Of a DNA stretch of 64,000 nt, positions 16,218 to 24,297 are shown piece by piece. The stretch's first letter is position 1. Every line of letters starts with the position of its first letter. Both the position numbers and the translations under genes were made by a program. Below the pieces are notes generated by a model. The model was not told where the DNA came from. It worked only from the letters and a program-made list of their open reading frames with translations, and did not search any database. The stretch is from Streptomyces shenzhenensis (lineage in GTDB: Bacteria > Actinomycetota > Actinomycetes > Streptomycetales > Streptomycetaceae): assembly GCF_003688995.1 (NCBI RefSeq), contig NZ_PENI01000001.1:372001-436000 (forward strand). The letters are read 5' to 3'.

Positions 16218-16546
16218 TTGATACATCCGTTGAGATCCCCGCAGGCGTGCTGGAGGTCTTGACGCTGCCCGACTTGGACGGCCTGGACGAGGCCCGGGGA
16301 GCCGGCCGTGTGTGCATCTGGTGCGGCCAGCCTCTGACGATCGAGACGGCTGTCGACCTCGGCGAGCAGAAGGCTGACGCGGGTACGTGCTTCCCGCGCG
16401 CCTGCCGGAAGTGCGTCGCCGACCGTGCGCACCGCGGCCTGTTCACCCACACGCCTACGTGCGACCTCTGCGGGACGAAGGCGACAGCCGCCAGGTGCAT
16501 CGTCGGCCGCGGCTTGTACCGGCTCGTCAGGGACAACCGCCGGTGA
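16214..16546 (+). CDS. Small multi-CxxC zinc-ribbon protein
   Basis: This 110-residue protein has three cysteine pairs: CIWCGQP near residue 34, CRKC near 58 and CDLCGTKA near 77, suggesting one or two zinc ribbons. The start overlaps the preceding stop by 4 bp (ATGA), and the next frame starts by GTGA overlap, so three small frames form one operon. No catalytic motif is seen. Nucleic-acid or protein binding is plausible for such ribbons but is inference. Confidence 0.65.
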   Translation: MIDTSVEIPAGVLEVLTLPDLDGLDEARGAGRVCIWCGQPLTIETAVDLGEQKADAGTCFPRACRKCVADRAHRGLFTHTPTCDLCGTKATAARCIVGRGLYRLVRDNRR

Positions 16547-16831
16547 CCCGCCAGCAGATGATTGCAGGGGCGCGGTCCCCGCACCCGAGCCCGCCGCTCA
16601 GCCACATGACCATGCGGGTCTACCAGGTGGACCGCTACGGAACGGTCACCCGACAGCGTACGGGTCATCGTCGCGCCCACCCAGGGGCTGACGCCTGCCA
16701 CGGACAGGTACCCGTCGTGCGCAGCAGTCGGGCGGGCCGGGCCGCGGGCCACTGCTCATTGGGGCCAGTTCCTCTACGCGTTGGCCATAGCCGTCCTCAT
16801 GGGTGCCCTCGTGGCCGGGGTCGGCCGCTGA
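16543..16831 (+). pseudogene. Frameshifted small membrane-protein gene
   Basis: GTG at 16543 overlaps the previous stop and opens a frame with MTMRVYQVDRYGTVTRQR. The next recognisable stretch, VRVIVAPTQGLTPATDRYPS followed by a membrane segment FLYALAIAVLMGALVAGVG and a stop at 16829-16831, is in another frame from about 16658. One extra or missing base around 16655-16660 would restore an approximately 95-residue protein. It may be a real mutation or a base-call error. Confidence 0.45.
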
Positions 16832-17014
16832 CCCCATGACTGGCTCCGGTCGCTCGCGCCCCAGGGGGTGACCGGAGTCCCCAGGCGCCCGCCGGTTTCC
16901 CGCTCCCGACTCTCCCCCGCGGGGGCCGGCGGGCCGGCCCGGCACACCTGACCCTGTGAGTACAGCGGTGTGCCGGGCCGTCACCCTCGTCTCGACATAG
17001 GAAGGTTCTCGATC

Positions 17015-17701
17015 GTGTTGCCTCCGGCTCCGCCAGGCCTCGTCCCGTACATCGCCGGATGGAGCGAGGAGAAGCTCCTGGCTCGCCCGATCATCCGCCG
17101 GCCCGTGGTCCCGGGGATCGCTTACGCGGATGAGACGCCGTACGACCGGGACAGTTTCGGTGTGCTCTGGGTCCGGTACGTCCTCCGGCCGAGGCAGCGC
17201 CGGGGCAGCCCAGTGTTCCGGAATGTCCACCCGTATCGGCAGCGTCGGGCGATGCTGAACATGATGTGTCAGGTCTGTGCTCGCATGCCGCCCGACCCAC
17301 ACGGTCCGCATCTCTTTCTCCTGAAGGACTCCGGCGGTCCGATCCGGGAGGGGGAGCTCACGACGAGTCCGCCGGTGTGCGTGCCGTGCGCCGGGATCTC
17401 CATCCAGCTCTGCCACGCCCTGCGCGGTGGGCGGTTCGTGGCGGCGTGGGCGAGGCGCGTACCCGCGTGGGGAGTCGTCGGTCCCCTCCATCACCCACGG
17501 ACGCTCCAGCCCATCCCGGGGTGCGCCATGGAGCACGTGAAGTACGGCTCGGAGTGGGCGCCGTGGGTCCGGGCCGCCCGCACCATGGTGGAACTCCGCG
17601 GAGTGACACCGGCAGACCTGGACCGCGAGTTCGCGGTCCTCGGGCGGGACCGCCTGGAGGAGGAGTTCGCCCGGATCGCGCAGCTGACGGCAGTCGCCTG
17701 A
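17015..17701 (+). CDS. Uncharacterised protein with two cysteine pairs
   Basis: This 228-residue protein starts (M)LPPAPPGLVPYIAGWSEEKL. GTG at 17015 is chosen for a GGAAGG site 9 nt upstream. It carries CQVC and CVPC pairs about 35 residues apart (about residues 87 and 125), suggesting a split zinc-binding site, and an acidic/Arg-rich C-terminal helix (DREFAVLGRDRLEEEFARIA). No signal peptide or membrane helix is present. It belongs to the accessory cluster of cysteine-rich proteins between 13 and 18 kb. Function unknown. Confidence 0.65.
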   Translation: MLPPAPPGLVPYIAGWSEEKLLARPIIRRPVVPGIAYADETPYDRDSFGVLWVRYVLRPRQRRGSPVFRNVHPYRQRRAMLNMMCQVCARMPPDPHGPHLFLLKDSGGPIREGELTTSPPVCVPCAGISIQLCHALRGGRFVAAWARRVPAWGVVGPLHHPRTLQPIPGCAMEHVKYGSEWAPWVRAARTMVELRGVTPADLDREFAVLGRDRLEEEFARIAQLTAVA

Positions 17702-17725
17702 CGGCCCGGCCCGCGGGCACTACTC

Positions 17726-17998
17726 GTGTTCCGGCCCGGGCAGCCCGCGACCGTCCGTGTCCCGGAGGGCTGGTACGAGGATCTGCGTACCGCCGCGGCG
17801 GAGAACCTGCCGGTCCCGGCGTGGCTGCGCCAGGCCGGGACCCGAGCGTGGTCGACGCTGCCGGACCCGCCACGATCGGAGCGTCGGGCGAGCCGGACCG
17901 CTCCGCGGCTGCGACGCCACGCCATGGGGAGCAGGCCACCGACGAGGGTGACCGCACCGCCCCACAGTCACAAGATCTTCAGCGAGTACTGCCGCTGA
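17726..17998 (+). CDS. Possible small protein after the two-cysteine-pair gene
   Basis: A 90-codon frame starting GTG 17726 reads VRVPEGWYEDLRTAAAENLP in a region with good GC3 bias in its first half. The C-terminal third is Arg/Pro-rich and less gene-like. It follows the previous gene by 24 bp on the same strand. No family is recognised and the call could be a chance frame. Confidence 0.4.
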   Translation: MFRPGQPATVRVPEGWYEDLRTAAAENLPVPAWLRQAGTRAWSTLPDPPRSERRASRTAPRLRRHAMGSRPPTRVTAPPHSHKIFSEYCR

Positions 17999-18018
17999 GC
18001 GGCCCGGCAGGGCCGTCG

Positions 18019-18534
18019 CTACTCCTCGAAGTACGCGTCGAGCACGGCGTCCAGTTGTTCCTCCCACTCCTTGAAGTGCGCCCTGGCCGTCGCCTCGATC
18101 TCGATCGGGTACCAGCGGCGGTCAGGGGTGTGCACCGTGATGGTGAAACGCTTCCCGAAGCGGGGCGCCTCCGTCTCGACCGCGCCGATCTCATCCCAGC
18201 GGAACTCGCAGGACTCCTCGTCGAGGCGGAGCCGGACGCCCTTGCGGTCGGCCACTATCCGGGCCCGGCGGTCGGCGGCCTCGAAGACCGGGCCGTCCGG
18301 CTCGTCCTCACTCTCCTCGCCCTCGGCGCCCTCGGTGGCCTCCTCGGCCTGCGACGCGGGCACGGCGGGCACGTCCATGTCCTCGGCCGAGTCCGTCTCC
18401 TCGGTCTCGACGGCGTCCTCGGGCTCGGTGTCCTGCCGCTTCGCCGACACCGGTGCGGTGATCCCGGGAATGAAGGCCGGGTCGAATCCGGCGCCCTCGA
18501 CGGGCTGGCTGCTCGATCCTATGCGCTGCTCCAC
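18019..18534 (-). CDS. Conserved-looking acidic-linker protein
   Basis: This 171-residue protein starts at GTG 18534 with EQRIGSSSQPVEGAGFDP. A strongly acidic low-complexity linker (about residues 35-90, many Glu, Asp and Ala) is followed by a compact C-terminal domain with RRARIVADRKGVRLRLDEES and PDRRWYPIEIEATARAHFKE, which has a pleckstrin-like beta-rich look. It ends in a helix EEQLDAVLDAYFEE. It stands alone, convergent with the small frames to the left. The exact start is uncertain (the frame extends to 18597). No function is assigned. Confidence 0.7.
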   Translation of the reverse strand: MEQRIGSSSQPVEGAGFDPAFIPGITAPVSAKRQDTEPEDAVETEETDSAEDMDVPAVPASQAEEATEGAEGEESEDEPDGPVFEAADRRARIVADRKGVRLRLDEESCEFRWDEIGAVETEAPRFGKRFTITVHTPDRRWYPIEIEATARAHFKEWEEQLDAVLDAYFEE

Positions 18535-18631
18535 GCGGGCAGTATGGACGACATTGCTGTGCCGGAACCAGTCAGCCCACCCTTCACACGGGTTCACCCT
18601 GGTGACGCGCCCGCGCGCGAGGCCGCTCGGC

Positions 18632-20119
18632 TCAGTGGACGAACAGGCTCAGCAGGGCCGCGACCACGAAGCCCGCGACCGACAGGACCGACTCCAGGAC
18701 GGTCCACGTCTTCAGGGTGTCGCGTTCACTGATGCCGAAGTACTTCGCCACCATCCAGAAGCCGCCGTCGTTGACGTGCGAGGCGAAGATGGAGCCCGCC
18801 GAGATCGCCATGATGACGAGCGCGACGAAGGCCTGGGAGTGGTCGCCCCCGGCGAGCAGGGGGGCGACGATGCCGGCGGTGGTGACGATCGCGACGGTCG
18901 CCGAGCCCTGGGCCACCCGCAGCACGACCGAGATGAGGTAGGCCAGCACGATCACCGGGAGTCCGACGTCGTGGAAGGTGTCCGACAGGGCCTGCGCGAC
19001 GCCGCTCGCCTTGAGCACGGCGCCGAAGACACCGCCCGCGCCGACCACCAGCAGGATGTTGCCGACCGGCTTCAGCGAGGACGTCGACACGGTCTCCAGG
19101 GACTTGCGGGACCAGCCCCGGCGCAGCCCCAGCAGGTAGTACGCGAGCAGCAGCGCGATGGTCAGTGCCACGAACGGGTTGCCGAAGAACTCGATCACCG
19201 AGCGGGCGGTGGAGGGGTCCAGGGCGATGGAGGAGAAGGTGGCGGCGAGGATCAGCACCAGCGGGGTGCCGATGATGGTGAGGACCGTGCCCAGCGGGAC
19301 CGGCTGCTCCGGCGCCCGCGCACCGGCCGCCCGCTGTTCCGCGAGCACCGCCTGCCGCGCCTCCTCGGCGGCCTCGACCATGTCCTGCGGCACGGCGACG
19401 AAGATCCGCCGGCCGATCCAGGCGGAGAAGGCCCAGGCCGCGAGCACGGCGGGGATGCCGCAGACGATGCCCATGAGGATGATCCAGCCGAGCTGGACGT
19501 TCAGCAGTCCGGCCGCGGCCACCGGGCCGGGGTGCGGCGGCAGGAAGGCATGGGTCATGGACAGGCCGGCGAGCAGCGGCAGGCAGTACAGCAGGACGGA
19601 GCGGCCGGAGCGTTTGGCGGCGGCGTAGACGATCGGCGCGAGCACGAAGATGCCGACGTCGAAGAAGACCGGGATGCCGAAGATCAGGCCCGTCAGGCCC
19701 ATGGCGAGGGGTGCGCGCCGCTCGCCGAACAGACCGAGCAGCCGGGACGCCAGCACCTCGGCCCCGCCGCTGACTTCGAGGATCGCGCCGAGCATCGTGC
19801 CGAGACCGATGATGATCGCGACATGGCCGAGGATGCCGCCCATGCCGGATTCGATGGTGGAGACGGCGGCGGAACGCTGGACGGTGCCGAAGAGTTCGGT
19901 GACCGACAGGCCGGCGAGCAGGCCGACGGCGATGGAGACGGCGAGGAGAGCGACGAAGGGCTGCAGCCGCGCCTTGATGATCAGGAAGAGGAGGAGAGCG
20001 ATGCCGATGGCGGCGACGGTGAGCAGTCCTGCGGTGCCGTCGACCAGGAGGAGCAGCCCTCCGGTGTGGGGTGGCGCGGCGGGCGCGTCGGCGGCGAGCG
20101 GCAGGGATATGGGGGTCAT
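18632..20119 (-). CDS. GntP-family permease (gluconate/D-serine type)
   Basis: This 495-residue integral membrane transporter of the GntP family has about 12-14 hydrophobic helices and signature regions GIPVFFDVGIFVLAPI, THAFLPPHPGPVAAAGLLN and ASHVNDGGFWMVAKYFG. Members carry gluconate, 2-keto-sugar acids or D-serine (DsdX) with protons. Lying beside RidA, IclR, a PfkB kinase and D-amino-acid enzymes, either sugar-acid or D-amino-acid uptake is possible. It starts 111 bp after the ridA-like stop on the same strand, so it may share the operon or have its own promoter. Confidence 0.9.
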   Translation of the reverse strand: MTPISLPLAADAPAAPPHTGGLLLLVDGTAGLLTVAAIGIALLLFLIIKARLQPFVALLAVSIAVGLLAGLSVTELFGTVQRSAAVSTIESGMGGILGHVAIIIGLGTMLGAILEVSGGAEVLASRLLGLFGERRAPLAMGLTGLIFGIPVFFDVGIFVLAPIVYAAAKRSGRSVLLYCLPLLAGLSMTHAFLPPHPGPVAAAGLLNVQLGWIILMGIVCGIPAVLAAWAFSAWIGRRIFVAVPQDMVEAAEEARQAVLAEQRAAGARAPEQPVPLGTVLTIIGTPLVLILAATFSSIALDPSTARSVIEFFGNPFVALTIALLLAYYLLGLRRGWSRKSLETVSTSSLKPVGNILLVVGAGGVFGAVLKASGVAQALSDTFHDVGLPVIVLAYLISVVLRVAQGSATVAIVTTAGIVAPLLAGGDHSQAFVALVIMAISAGSIFASHVNDGGFWMVAKYFGISERDTLKTWTVLESVLSVAGFVVAALLSLFVH

Positions 20120-20230
20120 GTGGGGGTCCTCTACGGGGGGACACGGTGCTTTCGGGCAGGGGGGACCACGGCACGGCGCCCCGGGGGTGGGGAGCGCCGT
20201 GCCTGCGGAGTACGGGTGCGGGGACAGCGG

Positions 20231-20641
20231 TCAGCCGAGTACGGCGAGCGCGTCGATCTCGATGAGGAGTCCCGCGGGCAGGCCGACGTAGACGGTGGTG
20301 CGCGCGGCGGGCGGCTGGGTGAGGCCCTGCTCCTCGAAGTAGGTGTTGTAGATCTCGTTCATCTCGGCGAAGTGGTCGACGTCGGTGAGGTAGACGCGGA
20401 TCATCATCACGTCGTCCCAGCCCGCGCCGCCCTCCACCAGGATCGCCTTGACGTTGGCGAGGGTCTGGAGGGTCTGCTCGCGCAGGGTGGGGCCGGCCGG
20501 CGTGGGGGGCTTGCCCGGCTCGGCGGGGAGGAAACCGACCTGACCGGCGACCTGGAGGATGTTGCCCTTCCTGACGCCGTGCGAGAACTTCGCGGGCGGG
20601 GTGGTGTGGGTCGTGGGGACGAGCGCGATCTTCTCGGTCAT
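20231..20641 (-). CDS. RidA/YjgF family enamine deaminase
   Basis: This 136-residue RidA-like protein shows QVAGQVGFLP, LANVKAILVEGGAGWDDVMMIRVYLTD and PPAARTTVYVGLPAGLLIEIDA; the Arg of PPAARTT is the conserved active-site Arg. RidA proteins hydrolyse reactive enamines and imines such as 2-aminoacrylate, the product of serine dehydratases. That fits the D-serine-deaminase-like enzyme encoded 2.4 kb away. Its ATG (20641) overlaps the IclR stop by 4 bp. Length is normal. Confidence 0.92.
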   Translation of the reverse strand: MTEKIALVPTTHTTPPAKFSHGVRKGNILQVAGQVGFLPAEPGKPPTPAGPTLREQTLQTLANVKAILVEGGAGWDDVMMIRVYLTDVDHFAEMNEIYNTYFEEQGLTQPPAARTTVYVGLPAGLLIEIDALAVLG

Positions 20642-21402
20642 GCGGGGGTTTCCTTCACTGGAGTTCTGCCGGAGTACTCGCCGCTGATGGCGTCGGCGGT
20701 GCGGCGCACCTGCGGGAGCAGGGTGAGGAGTTCGTCGGCGGTGACGACGACGTTCGGCGCGGAGACGGACATCGCGGCGGCCACCCGGCCGTCGGCGCCG
20801 CGGATGGGGGCGGCGACGCAGTTGATGGACTCCTCGTGGCCGCCGAGGTCGGTGGCCCAGCCCTGTTCCCGGACCTTGTCCAACTCCCGCAGGAAAGCGG
20901 CGGCGTTGGGGGTGGAACGGGCCGTGTACAGGGGGTAGTCGAGCTGCTCGGCGAGCGCGCGGCGCTCGGTGTCGGACAGGTCGGCGAGGAGCAGTTTGGC
21001 GACGGCGGCGACGGTGATGGCGACGGGCTTGCCGATCCGCGAGTACATGCGCACCGGGTAGCGGCTCTCCACCTTGTCGATGTAGAGCACCTCGTGCTCC
21101 TCGTACACGGCGAGGTGGACGGTGTGTCCGCAGCTCTCGTTGAGGCGGACGAGGTGGGGGTGGGCGATCTCGCGGATGTCGAGGTTCTCCATCGCCTCCT
21201 GGGCGAGCGCGAAGAGCCGGGCGCCGAGCCGGTAGCGCTGGTCGGCCTGGCGGTAGACGAGGCCGTGTCCGTGCAGGGTGCGCAGCAGGCGCAGCGCGGT
21301 GGACTTGTGCACGCCGAGCCGGTCGGCGACCTGGCCGAGGTCGGCGGGTCCCTCGGCGAGCAGCGGCAGGATGCTCAGCGCGCGGTCGACGGTCTGACTC
21401 AT
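20638..21402 (-). CDS. IclR-family transcriptional regulator
   Basis: This 254-residue regulator has an N-terminal winged helix (SILPLLAEGPADLGQVADRL, HKSTALRLLRTL) and a C-terminal IclR effector domain (GRVAAAMSVSAPN and CVAAPIRG motifs). It lies in the middle of a tightly overlapping kinase-iclR-ridA unit with 4-bp ATGA overlaps on both sides. The divergent arm encodes the deaminase and D-aminoacylase. It probably controls both arms through the palindrome at 22975-22988. The effector is likely a pathway keto acid, by inference. Confidence 0.92.
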   Translation of the reverse strand: MSQTVDRALSILPLLAEGPADLGQVADRLGVHKSTALRLLRTLHGHGLVYRQADQRYRLGARLFALAQEAMENLDIREIAHPHLVRLNESCGHTVHLAVYEEHEVLYIDKVESRYPVRMYSRIGKPVAITVAAVAKLLLADLSDTERRALAEQLDYPLYTARSTPNAAAFLRELDKVREQGWATDLGGHEESINCVAAPIRGADGRVAAAMSVSAPNVVVTADELLTLLPQVRRTADAISGEYSGRTPVKETPA

Positions 21403-22883
21403 GGCGTGGGTACCTCCTCATCGGCCCGGCCTGCGGCGTGTGTCCAGCCGGGGCCGAGTCGAAGTCTCCCCCACGCCGCGTCGTCCAGGGCGAGCAGCCG
21501 GTCGGCGTGGTCCCTGGAGGGCGGCACGGCGAGGTCGCCGGGCACGGTGAGCGCGGCGGCGGCCATGAGATGCCCGGACCGGATCCGGTCCCGCACGGGC
21601 AGCCCGCGCAGCGTCGCCGACAGAAACCCGGCGGCGAAGGCGTCACCGGCCCCGACGGGCGCGACGACGTCGACGCACAGCGCGGGCGCGGAGGTACGGG
21701 TGTCCGGCCCGGGACCGGGCGCCGCCGCTCGGCCCGGCGCGGCCCCGGTGCGGCCGGGGCCGTCCCACGCCGGCCCGGCGGCATCCCAGGCGTCCCCGGC
21801 ACCGTCCACGCCGGGCGCGCCCCCCGTATCGCCCGCGCCTCCGGCACCGTTCGCAACGTCGGCACCGGTCGCGACGCCCGCGGCATCAGCACCGTTCGCG
21901 ATGCCCGCGGCGCCCGCACCGGTCACAACGCCCGCAGCATCCGCACCACTCGCAACGCCCGCACCACCCACACCGGCCGCGACACCCGCCGCGCCCGCAC
22001 CGGTCACAACGCCCGCACCACCCACACCAGTCACGACGCCCGCAGCATCCGCACCACTCGCAACACCCGCAGCATAGGCACCGTTAGCGGCGCCCGCGGC
22101 GCCCGCATCGTGCGCGGCGAGCGCGCCGTGCGCGGCGGCGCGCTCGAAGACCGTCGCCCCCCGCGCCCCCTCCTTCACCACCAGGACCCGGGGCTCCGGG
22201 AGGAGGGCGCGGATCGCGTCCGGGTCGGCCGTGACGCCCCAGGCCGCCTCCGCCTCGTCGGCGCCCACGAAGACCAGGTCGCAGCCGCGGGCCAGGTCGA
22301 GCAGCACGCGGGGCGCGGCGGCGTCGCGCCACAGGCCGGGGCGGAAGTTCACGTCGAAGGAGACGAGGGGGCGGCGGCCGGGCCGGGGCGCGGTGAGCGC
22401 GCGCAGCAGGTCGAGGCAGCCGTCGGAGAGCGCGGCCGTGATCCCGGACAGATGCAGGACGCGCGCGGCCCGCAGCGCCGCCGGGTCCACGTTGTCGACG
22501 GTCATCGCGGAGGCCGCCGACCCGGCCCGGTAGTAGGCCACTTCGTGGTCGTCGCCCGCCCGGTCGCCGGCGGTGCGGAAGTAGATCCCGGTGGGCCGCG
22601 CCGGGTCCCGCCGCACCGAGGCGACGTCGACGCCGTACTCCCCGATCGCCGCGACGAGATGGTCGCCGAAGCCGTCGGCGCCGACCCGGCTGACCCAGCG
22701 CGTGGGGTGTCCGGCGGCGGCGAGGACGCAGACCACGTTGGACTCGGCGCCGCCGATGGCACGGTCGAAGGAGGGCACGTCGGCGAGGCGGCCGGTGCGG
22801 GTGGGCAGGAACGTGACCATGGACTCGCCGAGCGCGACGACGTCCACGACGTCGGGGTCGGTGCGGGATCCGGTGTCGGTCAC
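21399..22883 (-). CDS. PfkB-family sugar kinase with repeat insertion
   Basis: This ribokinase/2-keto-3-deoxygluconate-kinase-type enzyme has an N-terminal PfkB region (VVALGESMVTFLP, GGAESNVVCVLAAAG) and Asn/Asp motifs (VSFDVNFRPGLW). The ATP/anion-hole signature PVGAGDAFAAGFLSA with the catalytic Asp lies near residue 409-414. The protein is 494 residues, whereas the family usually has 310-340. The excess is an Ala/Gly/Val low-complexity block (about residues 253-405), inserted between the KEGARGATVFE strand and the GAGDAF signature. Much of it is nine-residue repeats. Flanking core motifs look intact, so activity is plausible. GTG at 22883 has GAGGAG 11 nt upstream; the frame stays open far upstream but is not coding there. 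Confidence 0.88.
   Translation of the reverse strand: MTDTGSRTDPDVVDVVALGESMVTFLPTRTGRLADVPSFDRAIGGAESNVVCVLAAAGHPTRWVSRVGADGFGDHLVAAIGEYGVDVASVRRDPARPTGIYFRTAGDRAGDDHEVAYYRAGSAASAMTVDNVDPAALRAARVLHLSGITAALSDGCLDLLRALTAPRPGRRPLVSFDVNFRPGLWRDAAAPRVLLDLARGCDLVFVGADEAEAAWGVTADPDAIRALLPEPRVLVVKEGARGATVFERAAAHGALAAHDAGAAGAANGAYAAGVASGADAAGVVTGVGGAGVVTGAGAAGVAAGVGGAGVASGADAAGVVTGAGAAGIANGADAAGVATGADVANGAGGAGDTGGAPGVDGAGDAWDAAGPAWDGPGRTGAAPGRAAAPGPGPDTRTSAPALCVDVVAPVGAGDAFAAGFLSATLRGLPVRDRIRSGHLMAAAALTVPGDLAVPPSRDHADRLLALDDAAWGRLRLGPGWTHAAGRADEEVPTP
21862..22104. repeat. 27-bp tandem repeat array within the PfkB kinase gene
   Basis: Nine degenerate 27-bp units start at 21862, 21889, 21916, 21943, 21970, 21997, 22024, 22051 and 22078. 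Each opens with (G/A)CACC and contains a CG-ACGCCCGC core. On the minus strand each unit encodes nine residues of the type GADAAGVVT. Similar sequence without exact phase continues on both sides. Confidence 0.9.
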
Positions 22884-22974
22884 GGTCGTCGTGGCTCCTC
22901 GGTGCGTACGCGGGTCACGGCGGCTCCGTTGACCCCGCGTTGGCCGAGATGTTAGACAGCAGTGAGCGATATAC

Positions 22975-23001
22975 GCAACGGTCGTTGCAGATAGCGCAAC
23001 G
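22975..23001. promoter_or_regulatory. Candidate IclR operator between kinase and deaminase genes
   Basis: GCAACG (22975-22980), GT, and CGTTGC (22983-22988) form a perfect palindrome. A third half-site GCAACG is at 22996-23001, 21 bp downstream. It lies 21-47 bp before the deaminase ATG in the divergent promoter region, where an IclR dimer pair could control both directions. Confidence 0.65.
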
Positions 23002-23021
23002 CACCAGATCAGGGAGGTTCC

Positions 23022-24287
23022 ATGAGCATCGAGGCGCTCGCCCGCCTGGCCGAGGAACGCGTCGACCACCGCTTCAAGGGCCTCCCACCGGACGCCGCCG
23101 GGCTGACCGTCGGCGAACTGGCCGCCCAGCGCCGCAACCTCTTCACCGACGGCTTCGCCACCCCCGTGCTCACGCTGTCCGCCGAGCGCCTGGAGCACAA
23201 CCTCAAGCTCATGGAGACGTACGCGGCCCGGCACGGCCTCGCCTTCGCCCCGCACGGCAAGACCTCCATGGCCCCGCAGCTCTTCCACCGCCAGCTCGCG
23301 CACGGCGCCTGGGGCATCACCCTGGCGGTGCCGCACCAGGTGCGGGTGGCGCGAGCGTTCGGCGTCGAGCGGGTCTTCCTCGCCAACGAGCTGGTGGACG
23401 CGGCGGCCCTGCGCTGGATCGCCGCCGAACTCGCCGCGGACCCCTCCTTCCGCTTCGTCTGCTACGTCGACTCGGTGCGCGGCGTGGAGTTGATGGACGC
23501 GGCGCTGCAAGGGGCCGCCCGCCCCGTGGACGTGGTGGTCGAACTGGCCGCAGGCGAGGGCGCCCGCACCGGCGTCCGGGCGGAGGCGGAGTGCGTGGCG
23601 GTCGCGGACGCGGTGGCGGCCGCGGGGACGCTGCGGCTCGTCGGTGTCGCCGGGTACGAGGGCGAGGTGCCGCGGGCCGACCCGGAGCGGGTGCACGCGT
23701 GGCTGCGCCGGCTGGTCGCGCTCGCCGTGGACTTCGACCGGGCGGGCCGGTTCGCGGACACCGCGGAGATCGTCGTCAGCGCGGGCGGCAGCGCCTGGTT
23801 CGACGCGGTGGCCGACGTGTTCGCCAAGATCCCGCCGCTGTCCCGCCCCGTCCTGAAGCTGCTCCGCTCCGGCGCCTACGTCTCGCACGACGACGGCCAC
23901 TACCACCAGGTGACCCCCTTCAACCGGGTCCCGCAGGAGGGCGCGCTCGAACCCGCCTTCCGGCTGTGGGCGCAGATCGTCTCCCGGCCCTCCGCCGAAC
24001 AGGCGTTCGCCAACGCGGGCAAGCGGGACGCGGCGCACGACCTCGACCTGCCCTTCGCCCAGGTGGTACGCAGGAACGGCACGGAACGGCCGGCGGCCGG
24101 CGTCTCGGTGACCGGCCTGTCCGACCAGCACACCTGGCTGGGCACCGGACCGGAGGCGGACCTGGAGGTCGGCGACTGGATCGGGCTCGGCCTGTCCCAC
24201 CCGTGCACGTCCTTCGACAAGTGGCAGCTGATCCCGCTGGCCGAGGCGGACGGCACGGTCGTCGACTACATCCGCACCTTCTTCTAG
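23022..24287 (+). CDS. PLP-dependent D-amino-acid deaminase (D-serine dehydratase/D-threonine aldolase-like)
   Basis: This 421-residue fold-type III PLP enzyme carries the Schiff-base lysine in PHGKTSMAPQLF (about residue 85). Its C-terminal half has the metal-binding pattern of eukaryotic-type D-serine dehydratases: SDQH followed by LSHPCTSFDKW, with H-x-C as zinc ligands. The likely reaction is deamination of D-serine or another D-hydroxy-amino acid to an enamine and then a keto acid. ATG at 23022 has GGGAGG 4 nt upstream. The D-aminoacylase gene follows after 10 bp, and RidA across the divergent promoter would handle the enamine product. Confidence 0.88.
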   Translation: MSIEALARLAEERVDHRFKGLPPDAAGLTVGELAAQRRNLFTDGFATPVLTLSAERLEHNLKLMETYAARHGLAFAPHGKTSMAPQLFHRQLAHGAWGITLAVPHQVRVARAFGVERVFLANELVDAAALRWIAAELAADPSFRFVCYVDSVRGVELMDAALQGAARPVDVVVELAAGEGARTGVRAEAECVAVADAVAAAGTLRLVGVAGYEGEVPRADPERVHAWLRRLVALAVDFDRAGRFADTAEIVVSAGGSAWFDAVADVFAKIPPLSRPVLKLLRSGAYVSHDDGHYHQVTPFNRVPQEGALEPAFRLWAQIVSRPSAEQAFANAGKRDAAHDLDLPFAQVVRRNGTERPAAGVSVTGLSDQHTWLGTGPEADLEVGDWIGLGLSHPCTSFDKWQLIPLAEADGTVVDYIRTFF

Positions 24288-24297
24288 GAGACACGCC

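Noticed and set aside
18071..20938. A 955-codon plus-strand frame
   Set aside because: It lies antisense to GntP, RidA and IclR and consists of Asp/Gly/Arg/His-rich shadow sequence.
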